A stretch of DNA of 64,000 nt, taken from NCBI RefSeq assembly GCF_016808095.1, contig NC_068973.1, positions 12,148,501 through 12,212,500 on the forward strand. The letters are read 5' to 3'. Below are positions 22,901 to 35,212 of this stretch, piece by piece. Under the pieces are notes generated by a model, which was given only the letters and a program-made list of their open reading frames with translations, was not told the DNA's origin and did not search any database. Source of the DNA: Vigna angularis (lineage: Eukaryota > Streptophyta > Magnoliopsida > Fabales > Fabaceae). The position numbers and the translations under genes are program-made. The number at the start of each line of letters is the position of its first letter. Positions within the stretch are counted from its first letter, which is position 1.

Positions 22901-23244
22901 TGGTGATCCTTGTGTTCATTGGGTCGAGTTATGCTATGAGTAAATTTGATTTAATCTAATTCAATTAGATTAAATTAAGTTTTATTTATGATTGGATTAA
23001 ATTCGATCTACTAGCAATAATGCAAAGTTGATAAAACCCAATACGATTCTGTTTTTAAATAAACCATTTGCTCTCGGCAATGCAATTAGAAGTACCTTTT
23101 TTTTTTACAAAGCATTATTAAGATAGATTTAAATACAATTTTTCTCTTATTTTTGTTTATTTTTTACAATTTGGTCATTTTTCTTAATAAAATCTCAATT
23201 CTAGTCAATTTGGTATTCGTACTTAAATTAACAGAAGATGAACA
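19992..23244. other. Upstream intergenic region of the LRR gene
   Basis: AT-rich, with a short AT microsatellite at about 21968-21990. Small open frames (20237-20437, 21069-21254) have no recognisable content. Confidence 0.45.
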
Positions 23245-23425
23245 TGTTGGAAATCTAAATATGAGTCTAAGTCCCACATTTGATAGAAATGAGAAAGTAG
23301 AACACTATATAAAAGACCCATTAACCCATTATCTTAAGGTTTTGGGGAGAGAGTGGTGTCAATCCCTTATGTGGTTGGACTTAAATTTCATTGGTGAACC
23401 TCCTCCTTGATAGGAGAAACATTAT
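23245..23425 (+). mobile_element. Small LTR-like element with TATA box
   Basis: It starts TGTTGGAAATC, contains AAGTCCCACATTTGATAGAA and a TATA box (CTATATAAAAG, about 23305-23315), and ends in a leader-like region. This layout is the same as short solo LTRs or TRIM LTRs of legumes, but the sequence belongs to a different family from the three TRIMs reported here. It abuts the truncated end of the Copia element, so it may mark the deletion breakpoint. Confidence 0.4.
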
Positions 23426-23429
23426 GTAG

Positions 23430-23990
23430 ATTAGGAGAAAGTAATTGATTTATTGAATGAACACGGATAGAAAGATCAATTCTTTCTTTTGACAACACCA
23501 TTTTTTTTTGTGTCAATCCCATTATTTCTTTTGACAACACCATTTTTTTATGGTGTGCAAGGACAAGAACGCTAAGATATAATCCCCTCATTTTAAAGAA
23601 AATTGTAAAAAACATTAAACATATATTCTCCTCCAGAATCTAATCTTAAGACTTTTATATGAGCAAAGAATTGAGTCTTAAGAAATGAGACAAAATATTG
23701 ATAAACATAGAAATCTTTTCCCTTGGTTCGAAGAAAATATATCCAAGTAAATCTATTGTTTATGAACGTAACAAAAATACTTATAACCTGCATGAGAAAC
23801 AATCGGGGAAATCCCTCAAACATCATTATGAACAATGTCAAATTCTAACACCTAAATGGTTATGCCACATTTAATTCAGTCATCTTTCATTTAAACAAAA
23901 TAGACAAAAAATAGGATAATATGTTGAAGAAGATAAGCTTAGCGAAAAGAATCGTCCCACTTTAGGTCCCTTTAGAATGATCTTCTCGGA
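23430..23990 (-). pseudogene. Copia integrase remnant
   Basis: The minus-strand text includes a GPKVGRLFPL-like pre-integrase segment, a decayed zinc-binding region, then RFTWIYFLRTKGK and KVLRLDSGGEYM, the central D-containing motif of Copia integrases. A GIISQRSCP block and NGVVKR text follow. The frame is broken by stops near 23600, and the C-terminal part is absent. The element ends here against the LTR-like block at 23245-23425. Confidence 0.75.
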
Positions 23991-23998
23991 CACTTAAC

Positions 23999-24285
23999 CT
24001 ACATAACACAACCAAAACGAGAAAATTGGACATTATAATTATGATCAACTAATTGGCCAACATAAATAAGATTTGTAGAAAGACTAGGAGACACAAAAAC
24101 ATTATGCAAAGAAGGGGATATATCACCAATAGCACTAATAGGTAAAGAGGTCCCATCAGTTGTGTGAATCTGTTTATTGTCATTATAAGTTTTCATATTG
24201 GATAGACACACAAAATAATTTGTCATATGATTAAACATTCATTATCAAGGTACCATGGTTGAGAAGAAACTTAAGTATTACCTAA
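23999..24285 (-). pseudogene. Copia aspartic protease remnant with lost active site
   Basis: NHMTNYFVCLSNMKTY and TTDGTSLPISAIGDISPS followed by LSTNLIYVGQL are typical of the Copia protease region. The catalytic Asp-Ser-Gly that should precede NHMT now reads Asp-Asn-Glu next to a frame change, so the enzyme would be inactive. Confidence 0.75.
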
Positions 24286-24299
24286 AAGATCAAAAACAG

Positions 24300-24835
24300 A
24301 AAAAGTAGACATAATCATCCAATGTCCATTTTCAAAGTAAGTGTATTTGTAAGAGGTGTAGGAATAGAAGTTGGAACAGGCAATGTAGAAAAACTCAAAA
24401 AAACACCAACAAAGGCATGATAAGCAATTTTGCTTTTCAGAATGAAATGGACAAGTTGTGATAATATGTCATTGTTGCTTGTAGTAGTTAAAAAACTTTT
24501 GTGTGCAAGCCTTAACAATATGACCAAATCCTTTGCAACTAAAGCATTAGACACAATGCATATATCTGGTTTTATTCTTCCTTTATGTTACATAGGCGAC
24601 ATTACTAAGAGCTGTAGAATTGGTGTTATGTTCCATGGTTGTGTCAGTTGCTATGTGTTGTTCTTCGCGAAGAAATTCACTTGAGCAAGCATCCAAAGTT
24701 GGCACTAGGTTGTGGTTCATCAAATTAGAACTAGTCTTTAAGGTCAAATCACAACTTCATCAAAATTGATCTCCTTTGTTGGTCTTGTGCATAGAGAGGG
24801 TTGCACCAGGAATTGTCAGAGCAGTGCAACAAAAT
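24300..24835 (-). pseudogene. Copia gag C-terminal part with zinc knuckle
   Basis: The minus strand shows KTNKGDQF, LDACLSEFLREEQRIAT and then a CxxCxxxGHxxxxC-type knuckle region (CKGFGHIVKAC with flanking text), with frame changes. It continues the gag part at 25931-26334 after the inserted LTR. Confidence 0.7.
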
Positions 24836-25930
24836 TGTTAGCATGAACAACAAACCAAGAGGGGGTGAATTGGGTTCTTATCGCAAATTCGTGCTTTTAA
24901 TCATTTTATCAATATTTTAATTTCCTTGGCAATTAATTAAAATAATAAAGAGAGTAAGGAAGAGAGAAAATTACACAGATAATTTTTATACTGGTTCAGA
25001 TCACAAGGATCCTATTTTCAGTTGCCAATCCCAATCAGAGATTAACTTTCCATTAGCACAAAACCAATAAATTGTTACAATCATAAAGAAAAACAAGTTT
25101 AAGACTTAAAAACACCTCTCTTGTTATCATAAGAGATGAAACTCACTTCCTCTGAAGGTCACAAGGGATGAACACCTCCTCCGAATGTTTCACGAAGGAT
25201 GAACACTTCCTTTGAATCTTCACAAAGGATGACAAGCTTCACTTAGCAACAACAACAACACTCAATCACACTCTCAGTGAAAGTTCTCTATGTCAACAAT
25301 AAATTCTCAAAGCCACAACACAAAGGTTACACAAACCCTAGAACACACTTTTCATAAAAACAAAATACTCATATGTTTTCGTGTATTAAAATGAGAGTTT
25401 AAAACCAATATATAAAGATCTCACTCAAAGACACCTCCAAAAATTCGTTATCATATATTTAACGCATGATAATCGATTATCCACTTATGGTAATCGATTA
25501 TGCATTTAATGAATGCACAACGACCATAAACATGCCTAAAAACTCCAACGGTTAGTCGTGATAATCGATTATGGTAAGTCATAATCGATTATAGATAAGT
25601 CATAATCGATTATAGATAATTGATTATCATAGATTGGTAATGAATTATTCCGGAGGCAAAATGAGTTTTTAGTAACCTTTAAAAACCTCTCTACGATAAT
25701 TGATTATCTTAAGTGTTAATCGACTATTGCAGAGTTTTTGTGACTCCAAAACGAATTTTAAAGCATACAATACATGGAGTCAATCACAAATACAACCTTA
25801 TACATAAATCTACTTATTAAAAAAGCTTTAACACACAACACAAGTCTTCGGGAAGATCTTTTTACAACTAGAGCACTTAAGACTTGATTTGGACATCATC
25901 AAAACTTCTAACTTCAAGATTTTGCTAACA
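24836..25930 (-). mobile_element. Solo LTR (about 1.1 kb) inserted in Copia gag
   Basis: The block begins TGTTAGC and ends GCTAACA on either strand, with classic TG...CA ends. On the minus strand it starts with TGTTAGCAAAATCTTGAAG and finishes with an AATTCACCCCCTCTTGGT block, both common in legume Copia LTRs. Gag coding of the host element resumes on both sides, so this is a nested insertion. The flanks TATTT and AATTT look like a decayed 5-bp target duplication if the ends are shifted by one base. It contains the second ATAATCGATTAT cluster (25460-25730). Confidence 0.7.
25460..25730. repeat. Cluster of palindromic ATAATCGATTAT motifs, site 2
   Basis: At least seven copies or near-copies of TAATCGATTAT lie within 270 bp, inside the solo LTR. 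They are probably part of its U3 region. Confidence 0.75.
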
Positions 25931-26334
25931 AATAACAACTTAAATTCTTAAATCTAGAAAAATATTCCTCAATTGATAGACTTCCTTGTGTGTAATTAGT
26001 CATCTCATACTTCAATTGAAATCTCCAAGTTGTGTTATCCTATGACAAGTATCCAGGTCATGATTTAGGAATCTTTGGTTTCCTAGTTTGCCAAATCTGT
26101 TGAACTTATTGGTGCTGGAATTTTGCCATCAATATGACCCCATAAATATTTGCCTTTGAAAAATAGTTTAAATTGAAATTCTCCAAGCAGAGTAACTTTT
26201 GCCATTAAATCGAACAAGATAGGATTCAGATTTATCATAAGACATGATGAAGGGAAAAAAAAACCAATGGGGTTTCTTATTTGTTGTTTTTCAAATTGAT
26301 GCACTTTAGTACTTGCGATTTGCAGAAAACTCAT
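25931..26334 (-). pseudogene. Copia gag N-terminal part
   Basis: The minus-strand text has LFFKGKYLWGHIDGKIPAP followed by DLAN and, after a stop, ETKDS and IMTWIL. This is the typical UBN2-type Copia gag phrasing (LKGKxLWGHVDG, WETKDAxIMTWIL). Stops interrupt it after residue 83. Confidence 0.75.
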
Positions 26335-26727
26335 AGATCAAGACAAAACTCACGAAGAAGGAAACTTTTTGGATTAAAACGAAATTCAAAAAGAAGATAA
26401 TTATGACAAATCCCAATCACCCAAAATAGGTGTTTATTCCAATATGAAGACACCCACCAAAATACAAGATTAAAACTTTTGATACCATATCAAAACAAAA
26501 GAGAATATACTTAAGTGACTTGTTTGTATTTTGCAATCTTCTTTTTTTAAATACATGGCATAACATATATTTAAGCGAGAGATTCTAAAAAATATTCAAT
26601 AAAATGAGCTATTATAAGATATTTCTTATTTACAAGAAGTTATGGTGATAAATTCCGAATGACTATATATAAAAGGTATAAAATAATCTATTAAATACAT
26701 AATAAATTACGTTTATACAGGTTAACA

Positions 26728-27821
26728 TATAATAATCTTTCCCTATTTAAGCATGCACTACAAACTTTTTAACACAACTAAAAGAGTTTTAAAAAATGTG
26801 AGTGATATTTTTCCAATAATTAAAAAGTTGTAAGATAAAAAAAAAGTAAGTAAATTTTGCGTAAATTTATACAACTTCAAAATTTAGTCCTTTTTAGATA
26901 AAAGAAAATAACTAAACATGATATTAAGATACACAATGCTATCATTTTATAAATAATTGAGTTTTAAAGTAATATTCATGTGTTGGAGTGTAGCAATGGA
27001 GCACACGAGATAGTATTTTATCCGCTCTTGTTTTTTTTCGTAATCAGCATAGATATTTTCTTCCACTACTATAGCCATTAACTTGGCATCCAATATGATT
27101 AAAGTTTCCTTTTACCAAAAACACTACTCAAGTTCATTAAAGTTTGACGTCTTAAATAAACATTCGCATAGCTATTTTATGATTAATATGTAATCACCAA
27201 AACATTCAAATATTTAAGAGGTGAAGCAAACCCAGCATTCCTCACTTAACAGATAATGAATACGTTAGTGATATCTGTTCCACCTAAACCATTTTATGCC
27301 GTGTTTAATTTGCTATTTCTTTTATTTGGCACTTATTTGGTTATGCACGAATCATTCATGAGTCATTAATTTGGTATTTCAAATTTGACTAAAAGCTAAT
27401 GAAATATACTACTCAACACATACCAAAATAAATGGTATTTTATACATTAATAGATTTACCAAATTATCTATACCAGGTCAAATGCACCCTTCTCTGTATA
27501 ATTTACTGCAATTACCAATTTTTTCTTCACTTTGTGCAGTTAACATTTTTCTACTAGAAATACTTCGTTCCAAAATTTACTGCAAGTAGAGCTATGACAA
27601 TTCCTCTGCTTCATCTGTATCAAAATCCTCAATTACAAATTCCTGTAACCATTTTTTATTCTAGACGAGTCAGAGGATCAGTGTCCAAATTTTCAATTAG
27701 ACTGAACAGTTTTACACCACCAAAAAATAAACCCAACTGCATCGACATATTCTGCACGAAGATGAACTGGGGCGTGTTTTGATGCATGAGATGACATTTA
27801 AGAAACTTTACAAGAGATTCT
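26728..27821. other. Intergenic region
   Basis: AT-rich; it probably includes the 3' UTR of the minus-strand gene that ends at 27822. No other gene is supported. Confidence 0.4.
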
Positions 27822-30800
27822 TTACTGCATAGTTGTTGAAGCATAAGGGATAAATCTCATGAGGAAGCTAGACAGGGACCAAATGCAAATCACACCAAGG
27901 AATTGTAGGACATTTAGAAGGGTACCCAAAGAGCTGTTTATAGCCATGTTGTGTGAGGTCATTTCAGCTCCTCTGACTGTAAATGATAAAGCTGTCACCA
28001 GTTGTGCTGCTCTATTTAGTTGGTGAAGCCTGTACACCTGTTAATTACACTTCATTACTATTATGAATAACAAATTAATTGAGAAAGTTGGTTATAAGAA
28101 TATAAGAAATTTTTAAGTTGATTCAATCCACTAAGGAGAGCAAAGCTAATCAAAATCTAATCATTTATAGGATCCAGAAAATCAAAATGTAAAATTACAC
28201 TATCGAAGCATCAATCAGGCAAAAGCAAATAAATGTACTTGACACAATCTAGCATCACAAAATTTAGAAAGTAAATCAACAAGGAAATGGATTGTCCTTA
28301 CTTGAAAGATTAATGGAATGGCAGACCGTGACGGTGACTTTCTATATCTGGCATACTGCTCAAATGCAAATTGGACAACTATACCAACAAGGTATGGAGC
28401 GAGAGTTGCAGAGGCTGCAGGGCCAGTCCATGGCCAGACAAAACCCATAGTTACCATTGGAATTACTAGACTAAGCACAAGAGTAGCAACAGAAGAGACT
28501 CTTTGTCCCAACTGTGGGGGTGGTGTATCACTATTGATTGTAGCAGTATCCAGTACCATGGGTCTTCTTAAATGGTCCAGTAGGAAAAGGAATACCGCAA
28601 CACCACAGTAGAAAATTGCCTCTGTGAAGAATAAGATGAGGAAATCTGGAGATGAAGAAAGAAGACACTTCAGAGTTTAAAACTCAAAGAAAAAATAACC
28701 ATTCACAGCAAACAAGAAAATAAAAAAGAAATAGAAAAGAAGAATTAAATCAAGCAATTTAACGTTGGAAAGTTTGAGATCATCTACCATGGTTGCAGCA
28801 CATAATACACAAGAATTACAAACAGTAATTCTACTTTTCGCAGTCACAAACATTTTGAATTTCTAAACCAATTCTAAGTTTAGGAATGATTTGTTTATCA
28901 TTGATATCAAAGATGCAAAATTATTTCATCCTTGTGTTTGATAGTTTACTCTCCACTTCGGTCCAATCATCCAATGAATGATGTCATTTATTTTATTGAG
29001 AAACAAATAATTCCAAGTCAAGCAATGAGCATCACATCCAGTTTATGAACATCCATAATGTTTTCCCTAGCGTCAACGAACCAAAATACATGTAATTACT
29101 ACTTTCTCTACAGTTTTCATTAGCAGATAGCTATCCATATTGATTGACTCAAGGAGAGAGATTTTACTAGCTTACTGTGAATTACAATCAAATTATAGAA
29201 AACGCTCTACATAAAAATAGTAAGCTATGCAAATTACTGCAGACAAACCAATATAGCACAACAGGGTCTTTCTTAAAAGCATTAGTTACCTGTTAACAAA
29301 GAGTCCTCAAAAATGATGGAAAGCACTTTGCGTAAATAGAGTGAGGGAAAAATGAAGGAAGCAACAAGGACTGCAGGGCCCAGAAACCACAATATGCTGT
29401 TTTGACTTCTCTCTGAATTTGATAAAAGTATCTTACTATTTCTTCTGTAAGGCCGGTTATAAAATGATATTAAACCTGACTTTCCATCACTCCCTGATAA
29501 ATGAAAATACAAGTTGCTTGCAGGAGAGATGCCTTCTACAACAATATCATTGTTTTCTGGCACTAAAGTAGTTGTTTCAAGCTCACGATCTTCAGAGACA
29601 ACAAAAAGAGCATTATGCTGTTTCTGTAACCTTCCCTTAAAGTTCAGCATTCCGTGCATAAACTTAAGCTGGCATGATTTGTCTAGCCATGATACAAATG
29701 CAAACCAAAAAAGAATGTTAACAGATATATATTTAAAGGAGTTCATACAAAATAAATTATAAATTGCAGCTCACATCCTTCAACTTTGGTCCATTTGCAG
29801 ATTAGAACTAAAGGTTAGAATTGCACAAGTGACACCGTGGAACATCACAGTTCAAACAAAAGCAGCCTCCATTAAACAAACTGTTATCCATCTAATGAAA
29901 CTATTACATGACAATAACAAAAAACTATGTTAGAAAAACTGCAATACGGTCCTAATCTAAAATGCATTATCCTTTCCATTTTTCAATCTTAAAATGTAGT
30001 ATTGAGATCTTACTTTGACTACAGAATATAGATATGGCAGAAGTAGAGGTTAGTTGGACAATGCTTGCCTCATGAGCTAGTTTCCAGAGTGAGTTAAACA
30101 ACTTTCAAATTCAAGATATATCATAATTAATGGTTGTCTTAATAGAGGGTTTTCCATGGTGAGAGGTTCAGTGAATATTTGCACCTTTATAGAACCCTAA
30201 GGTCTAATCCACACATGAGCCTCAGTTCAAGGATTGGCTGCAATATATACTACAATTACACATTTCTACAACAAATGTATTCAAGAAATATGCTTGGGAT
30301 TTTTAAAGGATGGAAAGGCAATTGAGTTGGATACCTAATGCAGAATGTAGAAATTCAGGAATCAACCAATAAATAAAAAAGGTACCTTTAGTGTACATTT
30401 GCAGCTGAGCACCAGTTAGCTGGTTGACAAACAACCCTTGTGATAAGCTCAACTAAATATTAAATGAAAAGAAACTAGGTAAGAATAAATAAAGCAATAC
30501 TCAAGATAAAGCAGTTATCAATTTCGAATTAGCATTATAATGAAATAGATTTAATCCAAAAGAGAGAATTACTCAAATAGCATATAAAAAAATTGGTCAA
30601 TTGATAGTTTAAATATTATGCAGAAAATGGAAATTGTAAAGTCACGTCTCATGACCTTGTCATCATTAATTCCATGAAAAACTATCTATATAGTCATTAA
30701 TCTATAGCATGAATTATTTATATGAGAAAATTAATTGACTAATAATAATTAAATGCATAAACCATAAGGTACGCTAAATTTACATGGAACAAGACTCGTG

Positions 30801-32096
30801 AATCCCAAACAGAACAGAGTTTGCAATATAGGTCCCAAGACATCTATGGATTTGAGTAAGTGACTATAAAATGAATTCTTAATTATATTTTCTTCACTCA
30901 ACATTCATATTAAACATTATTCATTGCTCAAATTAATGCACAAAAAACTATTAGAATGTACACATCCATTTGATCATGTTTCCAGTAATTAAAATTTGCA
31001 AACACCTATTTGACACATTGTAGCAACTTATTGCACAACTTGTATCTAACCCTAAACTTAAACCAGTAACCACCTTAAGAAACTTGACAGAATGAGCAAG
31101 GAAGACAGAGAAAGAGAAAAGACAAAAAATCAGCAGTTTTACAAGCCAATTTCAGCTAGGAAACTCACCAAACCAATTGCTAAGTTAGCAATGACTTCAC
31201 TAACTACTGAACTTTCAGTTGTCATCAAACCAATACCATTTAGTTCTACCTCATACAACCACCTTAAAACTAATGTCTATGCCTCACATATGTTCTAGCA
31301 GAGCAAGCCACTGGTAATTATATTTCACCTGCCAGCTGGTTATTCAAAATTTTCAGTGGGTAACCAAGTTCAGGTGTCGGTTTATCTTATTTGAGGAAAG
31401 ATCCAACTAAATGTATATTCAAGGGTCTCCTTAATCATCCTCTTCTTTTTCAATTCCAAACGCCTATGAAATATAAAGCTGGCGTCATTGTTAAAAAAAA
31501 ATCACTAAATGAAGAATTAACATCAATCTTCACAGTGCCAAAGTGTGAACAGAATGCCAAGGATTTTCTTCACACGTCTTCTTCATTAAGCTGCCTTTTC
31601 CAAATAACACAGGTGAAGGAATCAAGTGCCTGCATTTCCACTAATGACTATTTCCAGTCAAACCCTACCGATGAAGAAAAATTCAGCAGCAAACCCTACC
31701 TTAGCTAAGTTCAATAGTAGGAGATACATTCTCCCAAACTCCAAAAAAAAATGAAACCAAATCAATTTTCAATCCTTAAGGTTTAACAGAAGAAGTTCTA
31801 TCATCCCAGTTCCAGAAAATTCAAACCACAAGCCTAACACCACTGATAAAACACATAACAATTGGTCACTCTAGGTCAACCCATGTTGACAAGTACTAAA
31901 CATCAACTATTAAAACCAGGGAAAACTAAAATTGAAAAGAAAAATCATAGTGAAATTGGGGAACGGAATAAATTGATAAAGAATTCCAAAAATTGATTGG
32001 CATAAGTACCTGAGCACTTCTCGTGCGTTGTAAAGGAGAAGAAGAAAGAGAAGCCGCGGAACAAGAAAAGGAAGAACCGAACTTGGCATTTGCCAT
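27822..32096 (-). CDS. Plastid-targeted multi-pass membrane protein of unknown function, six exons
   Basis: Exons on the minus strand, all with consistent phase: 32096-32010, 30452-30386, 29807-29775, 29682-29290, 28645-28302 and 28037-27822. They join to 379 codons plus TAA with GT-AG introns. The first 29 residues are rich in Ser/Ala with Arg and lack acidic residues (start MANAKFGSSFSCSAASLSSS), typical of a chloroplast transit peptide. About five hydrophobic spans follow: near SILWFLGPAVLVASFIFPSL, FLILFFTEAIFYCGVAVFLF, TLVLSLVIPMVTMGFVWPW, APYLVGIVVQFAFEQYA and LLNVLQFLGVICIWSL. No catalytic motif is visible. It resembles, from memory, the uncharacterised Arabidopsis proteins At1g48460/At5g63040; that link is uncertain. 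The 33-nt third exon is the least certain part, but it is needed to keep the frame. Confidence 0.82.
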
Positions 32097-32159
32097 GATA
32101 ACATGCGAATGAAGGAAGCAACGAAAAGGGTCAAAGAGGGTCGCGTTGGATCACCCAAC

Positions 32160-34189
32160 CATCTTAACTTGAATAAATAAAGATTCGAGAAATGCTAAGA
32201 ACACAAAGTGGAACGCAAAACAGAGTATGAGTCATACAACGAGCGCCACTTCCCTCAGCCGTAGATTTCTAGGTGTAAGATTGAACCGAACCCTTTGGCT
32301 TATGTCGCTGATGCTGAGCTGCCAGCCAAAATACTTTCATTTAAAACCCCATCCATAGTAACAATTTTACGAATTACATTTTATTTTTCTTAATTAAGTT
32401 TCAAATTCTTAATTTTTTATTCAGTCTTTGTTATTCAATATTTTTTATTAATGAGATTATCTTATTTAATTGTTTTATTTTGTAGTTAATTACAAAATAA
32501 CATATTATTATATATAAATTACAAAACATTAACACGTAGAGAAAAAAAAAACAAGATCATACAACATTATAATCCATGACATTAACTAAAGAAAAATTAA
32601 ACGACAAAAACTTAATGAAAAAATATAAAAAAATTAATACTGGATTGTTAAGAATATGAAAATTAATAAAAATTCAATTAAAAATATGCGAGACCTGAGA
32701 TTTAACTAACTCTATATTCTTCTAAATTATTATTACATTCTCTTTCATTTTTAAAATTTAAGTTTAAATTTACTTTTTATTCATGGTAATTTCGTGGATG
32801 TGGAATATTGATTTCCCATGCAAATTTAACTACACATTTATGAATTTTGATTTCCCATGCAAATTTAGTTACACATTTATTTTGTTGGCTTTTCAAAATT
32901 ATCTTAATTCACTCTAATTGCTGGTACATGTATATTAGTCAGGCACTTGGGGACTTTAATATTTAAGTGAAGAACAAATTTTGTGATAATAGATTTTGAA
33001 AATGATATGAAAATGTTAAATCATTTTGAATTGAGATAAGAAGAAATTATTTGACAACTACATGTTAATGTAAACTGATATTTGAACTTTCTTTTAAAGT
33101 TGTTGCTCGGAAATTTTTGACAAGTAGGGTTAAGTTTCACCATAGTTAATGTTGACTTCTTTTTTATGTATATTGTGACTTTGTTTTTGTCGAGGTTTTA
33201 AGGTGTACACATGATTAACTATTAAGTTATTAGAGACATACTTTTGTAATGCGCTTTTTCAAATAAGTAACATTTTATTCCATAGCATCGAAACTATGAT
33301 ATCTTTACTTAGTTCCTATGAATACATAAAAAGAGTTTTAATGCTAATTCACTATAGATAAATAAGAAAGTTTAAGATTCTCTCAAGTGTGTCAAGTATT
33401 GATGTGTGTTATTATTTGGTCAAATATTGTCTATTAGTCTATCAGTCAATTTTTCACTTTGCTAAAATTTAGTGACTTAAGTTGGAATTTTCAACTCATC
33501 GATTCATTTTATTCTATTTCACATAATTTATCAAATTGATGAAAAGGTGGAACAAAACAGGCTAACCTACTAGTCCTTTTTCCTAAATAAAAATTAAAAA
33601 GATTGTATTTACAAATATATAGTAATTTTATAATCTGAACCATCAACTCTTACGAATTAAATTATTAATTACAATACAAACATTTAACATGTAAATATAA
33701 TAATTATTTTAATATATACATATATAAAATAAATAAATAAATAATTAAAAAAAAAGTTTGGCTAGGATTTTCGGCCCGCTCTCTATGGATCAGCTTGCTC
33801 TCTTTCCATGAATCAACACATTGCATCATTTTTAACAAACCAATGATGAGACAAATCAAAATGAGTAAGCATTCTTTGAAACACTTAAATTTTTTACATT
33901 CATTTGATATTATCCTTACTTACTTTTTATTTTTATTTTTTTCTTGAAAAAATACAAAAGTTTATACTTTTATGATAATTTTATTCTTATATTCTGTGTC
34001 AAATGAATGTAAAAGTATATCATAGTACCATTACTCAACCAAAATGGAAGTGACTAACCATTTTTATCACTCCTAATTGTCAAGTGTTATATGTCTCACC
34101 TTATTGAAAGGTTTATGGACACAATTATTATCTATCTCACTCGCATCCTTCAACATATTTATAGACATTTTATACACTTTTTGCACAAA
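32160..34189. other. Upstream intergenic region
   Basis: It begins with the presumed promoter and 5' UTR of the minus-strand gene starting at 32096. The rest is AT-rich without a recognisable feature. A 38-bp segment with TTTTGATTTCCCATGCAAAT is duplicated near 32810 and 32850. Confidence 0.4.
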
Positions 34190-34690
34190 TATATAACAAC
34201 TAAATAAGATTGTAAAGACTAGAGATCACACATAAAATTTATATTGGTTCATCGCTAAACACAAAGGTTTTTTCCAATCTTTTCATAACCACATTTAAGA
34301 AGTTTTACTAATCAAATATACCAAATATACCAATTTGATTACAACGAGTACATAAACCTTTACAGGTTATGAGTATTAGATTTTCTGGGTATAAAGAGTA
34401 TCAACCTCTTCAGGTGAGTACAACTCTCCTAGATAATCTTCCTAAGATCAAGAACTCTTGATATTTAAATGAGAAACACTCTAAAAGAAAAAGAGCACAA
34501 CTAAAGCTCACTAAGGTACAGATCACAATGTAAAGAATATTACAATAATTTATCACACAAGTCTTAGATAAGTGTTTCTCCCTGCACCTCATTGTTTTCT
34601 TCCTACATCTCCAATTTTTCAAATAATGACAGATTTGTCCCACTGTCAGGTCAAGAATCTTTGCCCTCTTTTATTGTGTCTCAGATTCTT
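34190..34690 (-). mobile_element. Possible LTR remnant, minus orientation
   Basis: It contains AGATCACACATAAAATTTA and TATATTGGTTCAT, resembling the U5/primer-side phrasing found in the Copia remnant near 13.8 kb and the LTR near 25 kb. Neither an LTR pair nor coding sequence is present, so this is a weak call. Confidence 0.25.
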
Positions 34691-35076
34691 ATCTCTCATA
34701 TTTCCTTATTAAAAAAAACCCTAGAAGCACCCTACACCTCCACGTCTCATTCTTCTTTTGTCGCGAGTTCTCGGTCTTCTCCTCCCCCTTCGTCTTTATT
34801 TCTCTTTCTCGCTCCTCAATGGTCATCAATGTCTGGCCTGGAATGTCCCTACAATGGTCATTGGTGGTTATCGTTGTTTGTAGCATCTTGTTGGTGGTGT
34901 AGCGGTGCAACATTTCGTCTTTCTTGTGCAACAAACGTATTCATCGTCTTGGTAGAGGTCACCCTCATTTCTCCCTTCCCCTTTCTAATTATAATGTGCT
35001 AATTGAAATGCATAATGGGTTAATGATTCTAAGTGATGCATGGAGAGATTAAGAGGAGGGGATAATGAACAACGTC

Positions 35077-35212
35077 AAAATGTATTCCGAATGTTGGCAA
35101 AACGTTAATATGCATTCGAAAGTCGTTGAAGCCTTGACTTTTGAAAGTCGGTTAAGGCTTCGACGACTTTCGAATACCGGTTAATGTTTTGTCGACATTC
35201 AAAATATTTTTT
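35077..35212. repeat. Long imperfect hairpin
   Basis: The arms 35114-35135 and 35154-35175 are inverted copies (ATTCGAAAGTCGTTGAAGCC against its complement, one mismatch in 22) around an 18-nt loop. Similarity continues outward to 35077 and 35212 with mismatches (TTGGCAAAACGTTAAT pairs with a GTTAATGTTTTGTCGA segment). It could be a subterminal hairpin of a transposon. Confidence 0.75.

Larger units (their letters stand above)
23430..26727 (-). mobile_element. Truncated Copia element, minus orientation, with a nested LTR
   Basis: Reading the minus strand, the order is: LTR-like block (26727 to about 26489, starting TGTTAACC); primer site TGGTATCAAAAG (about 26475-26486) complementary to initiator Met tRNA; gag N-part; a 1.1-kb inserted LTR; gag C-part; protease; integrase. 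Reverse transcriptase, RNase H and the 3' LTR are missing. Coding parts have many stops and frame changes. Order and motifs follow the Copia (Ty1) arrangement. Confidence 0.8.

Noticed and set aside
31910..32158. 82-codon minus ORF at the start of the membrane-protein gene
   Set aside because: The spliced frame starting at ATG 32096 gives a transit-peptide-like exon with a good donor; the other frame runs into intron sequence.
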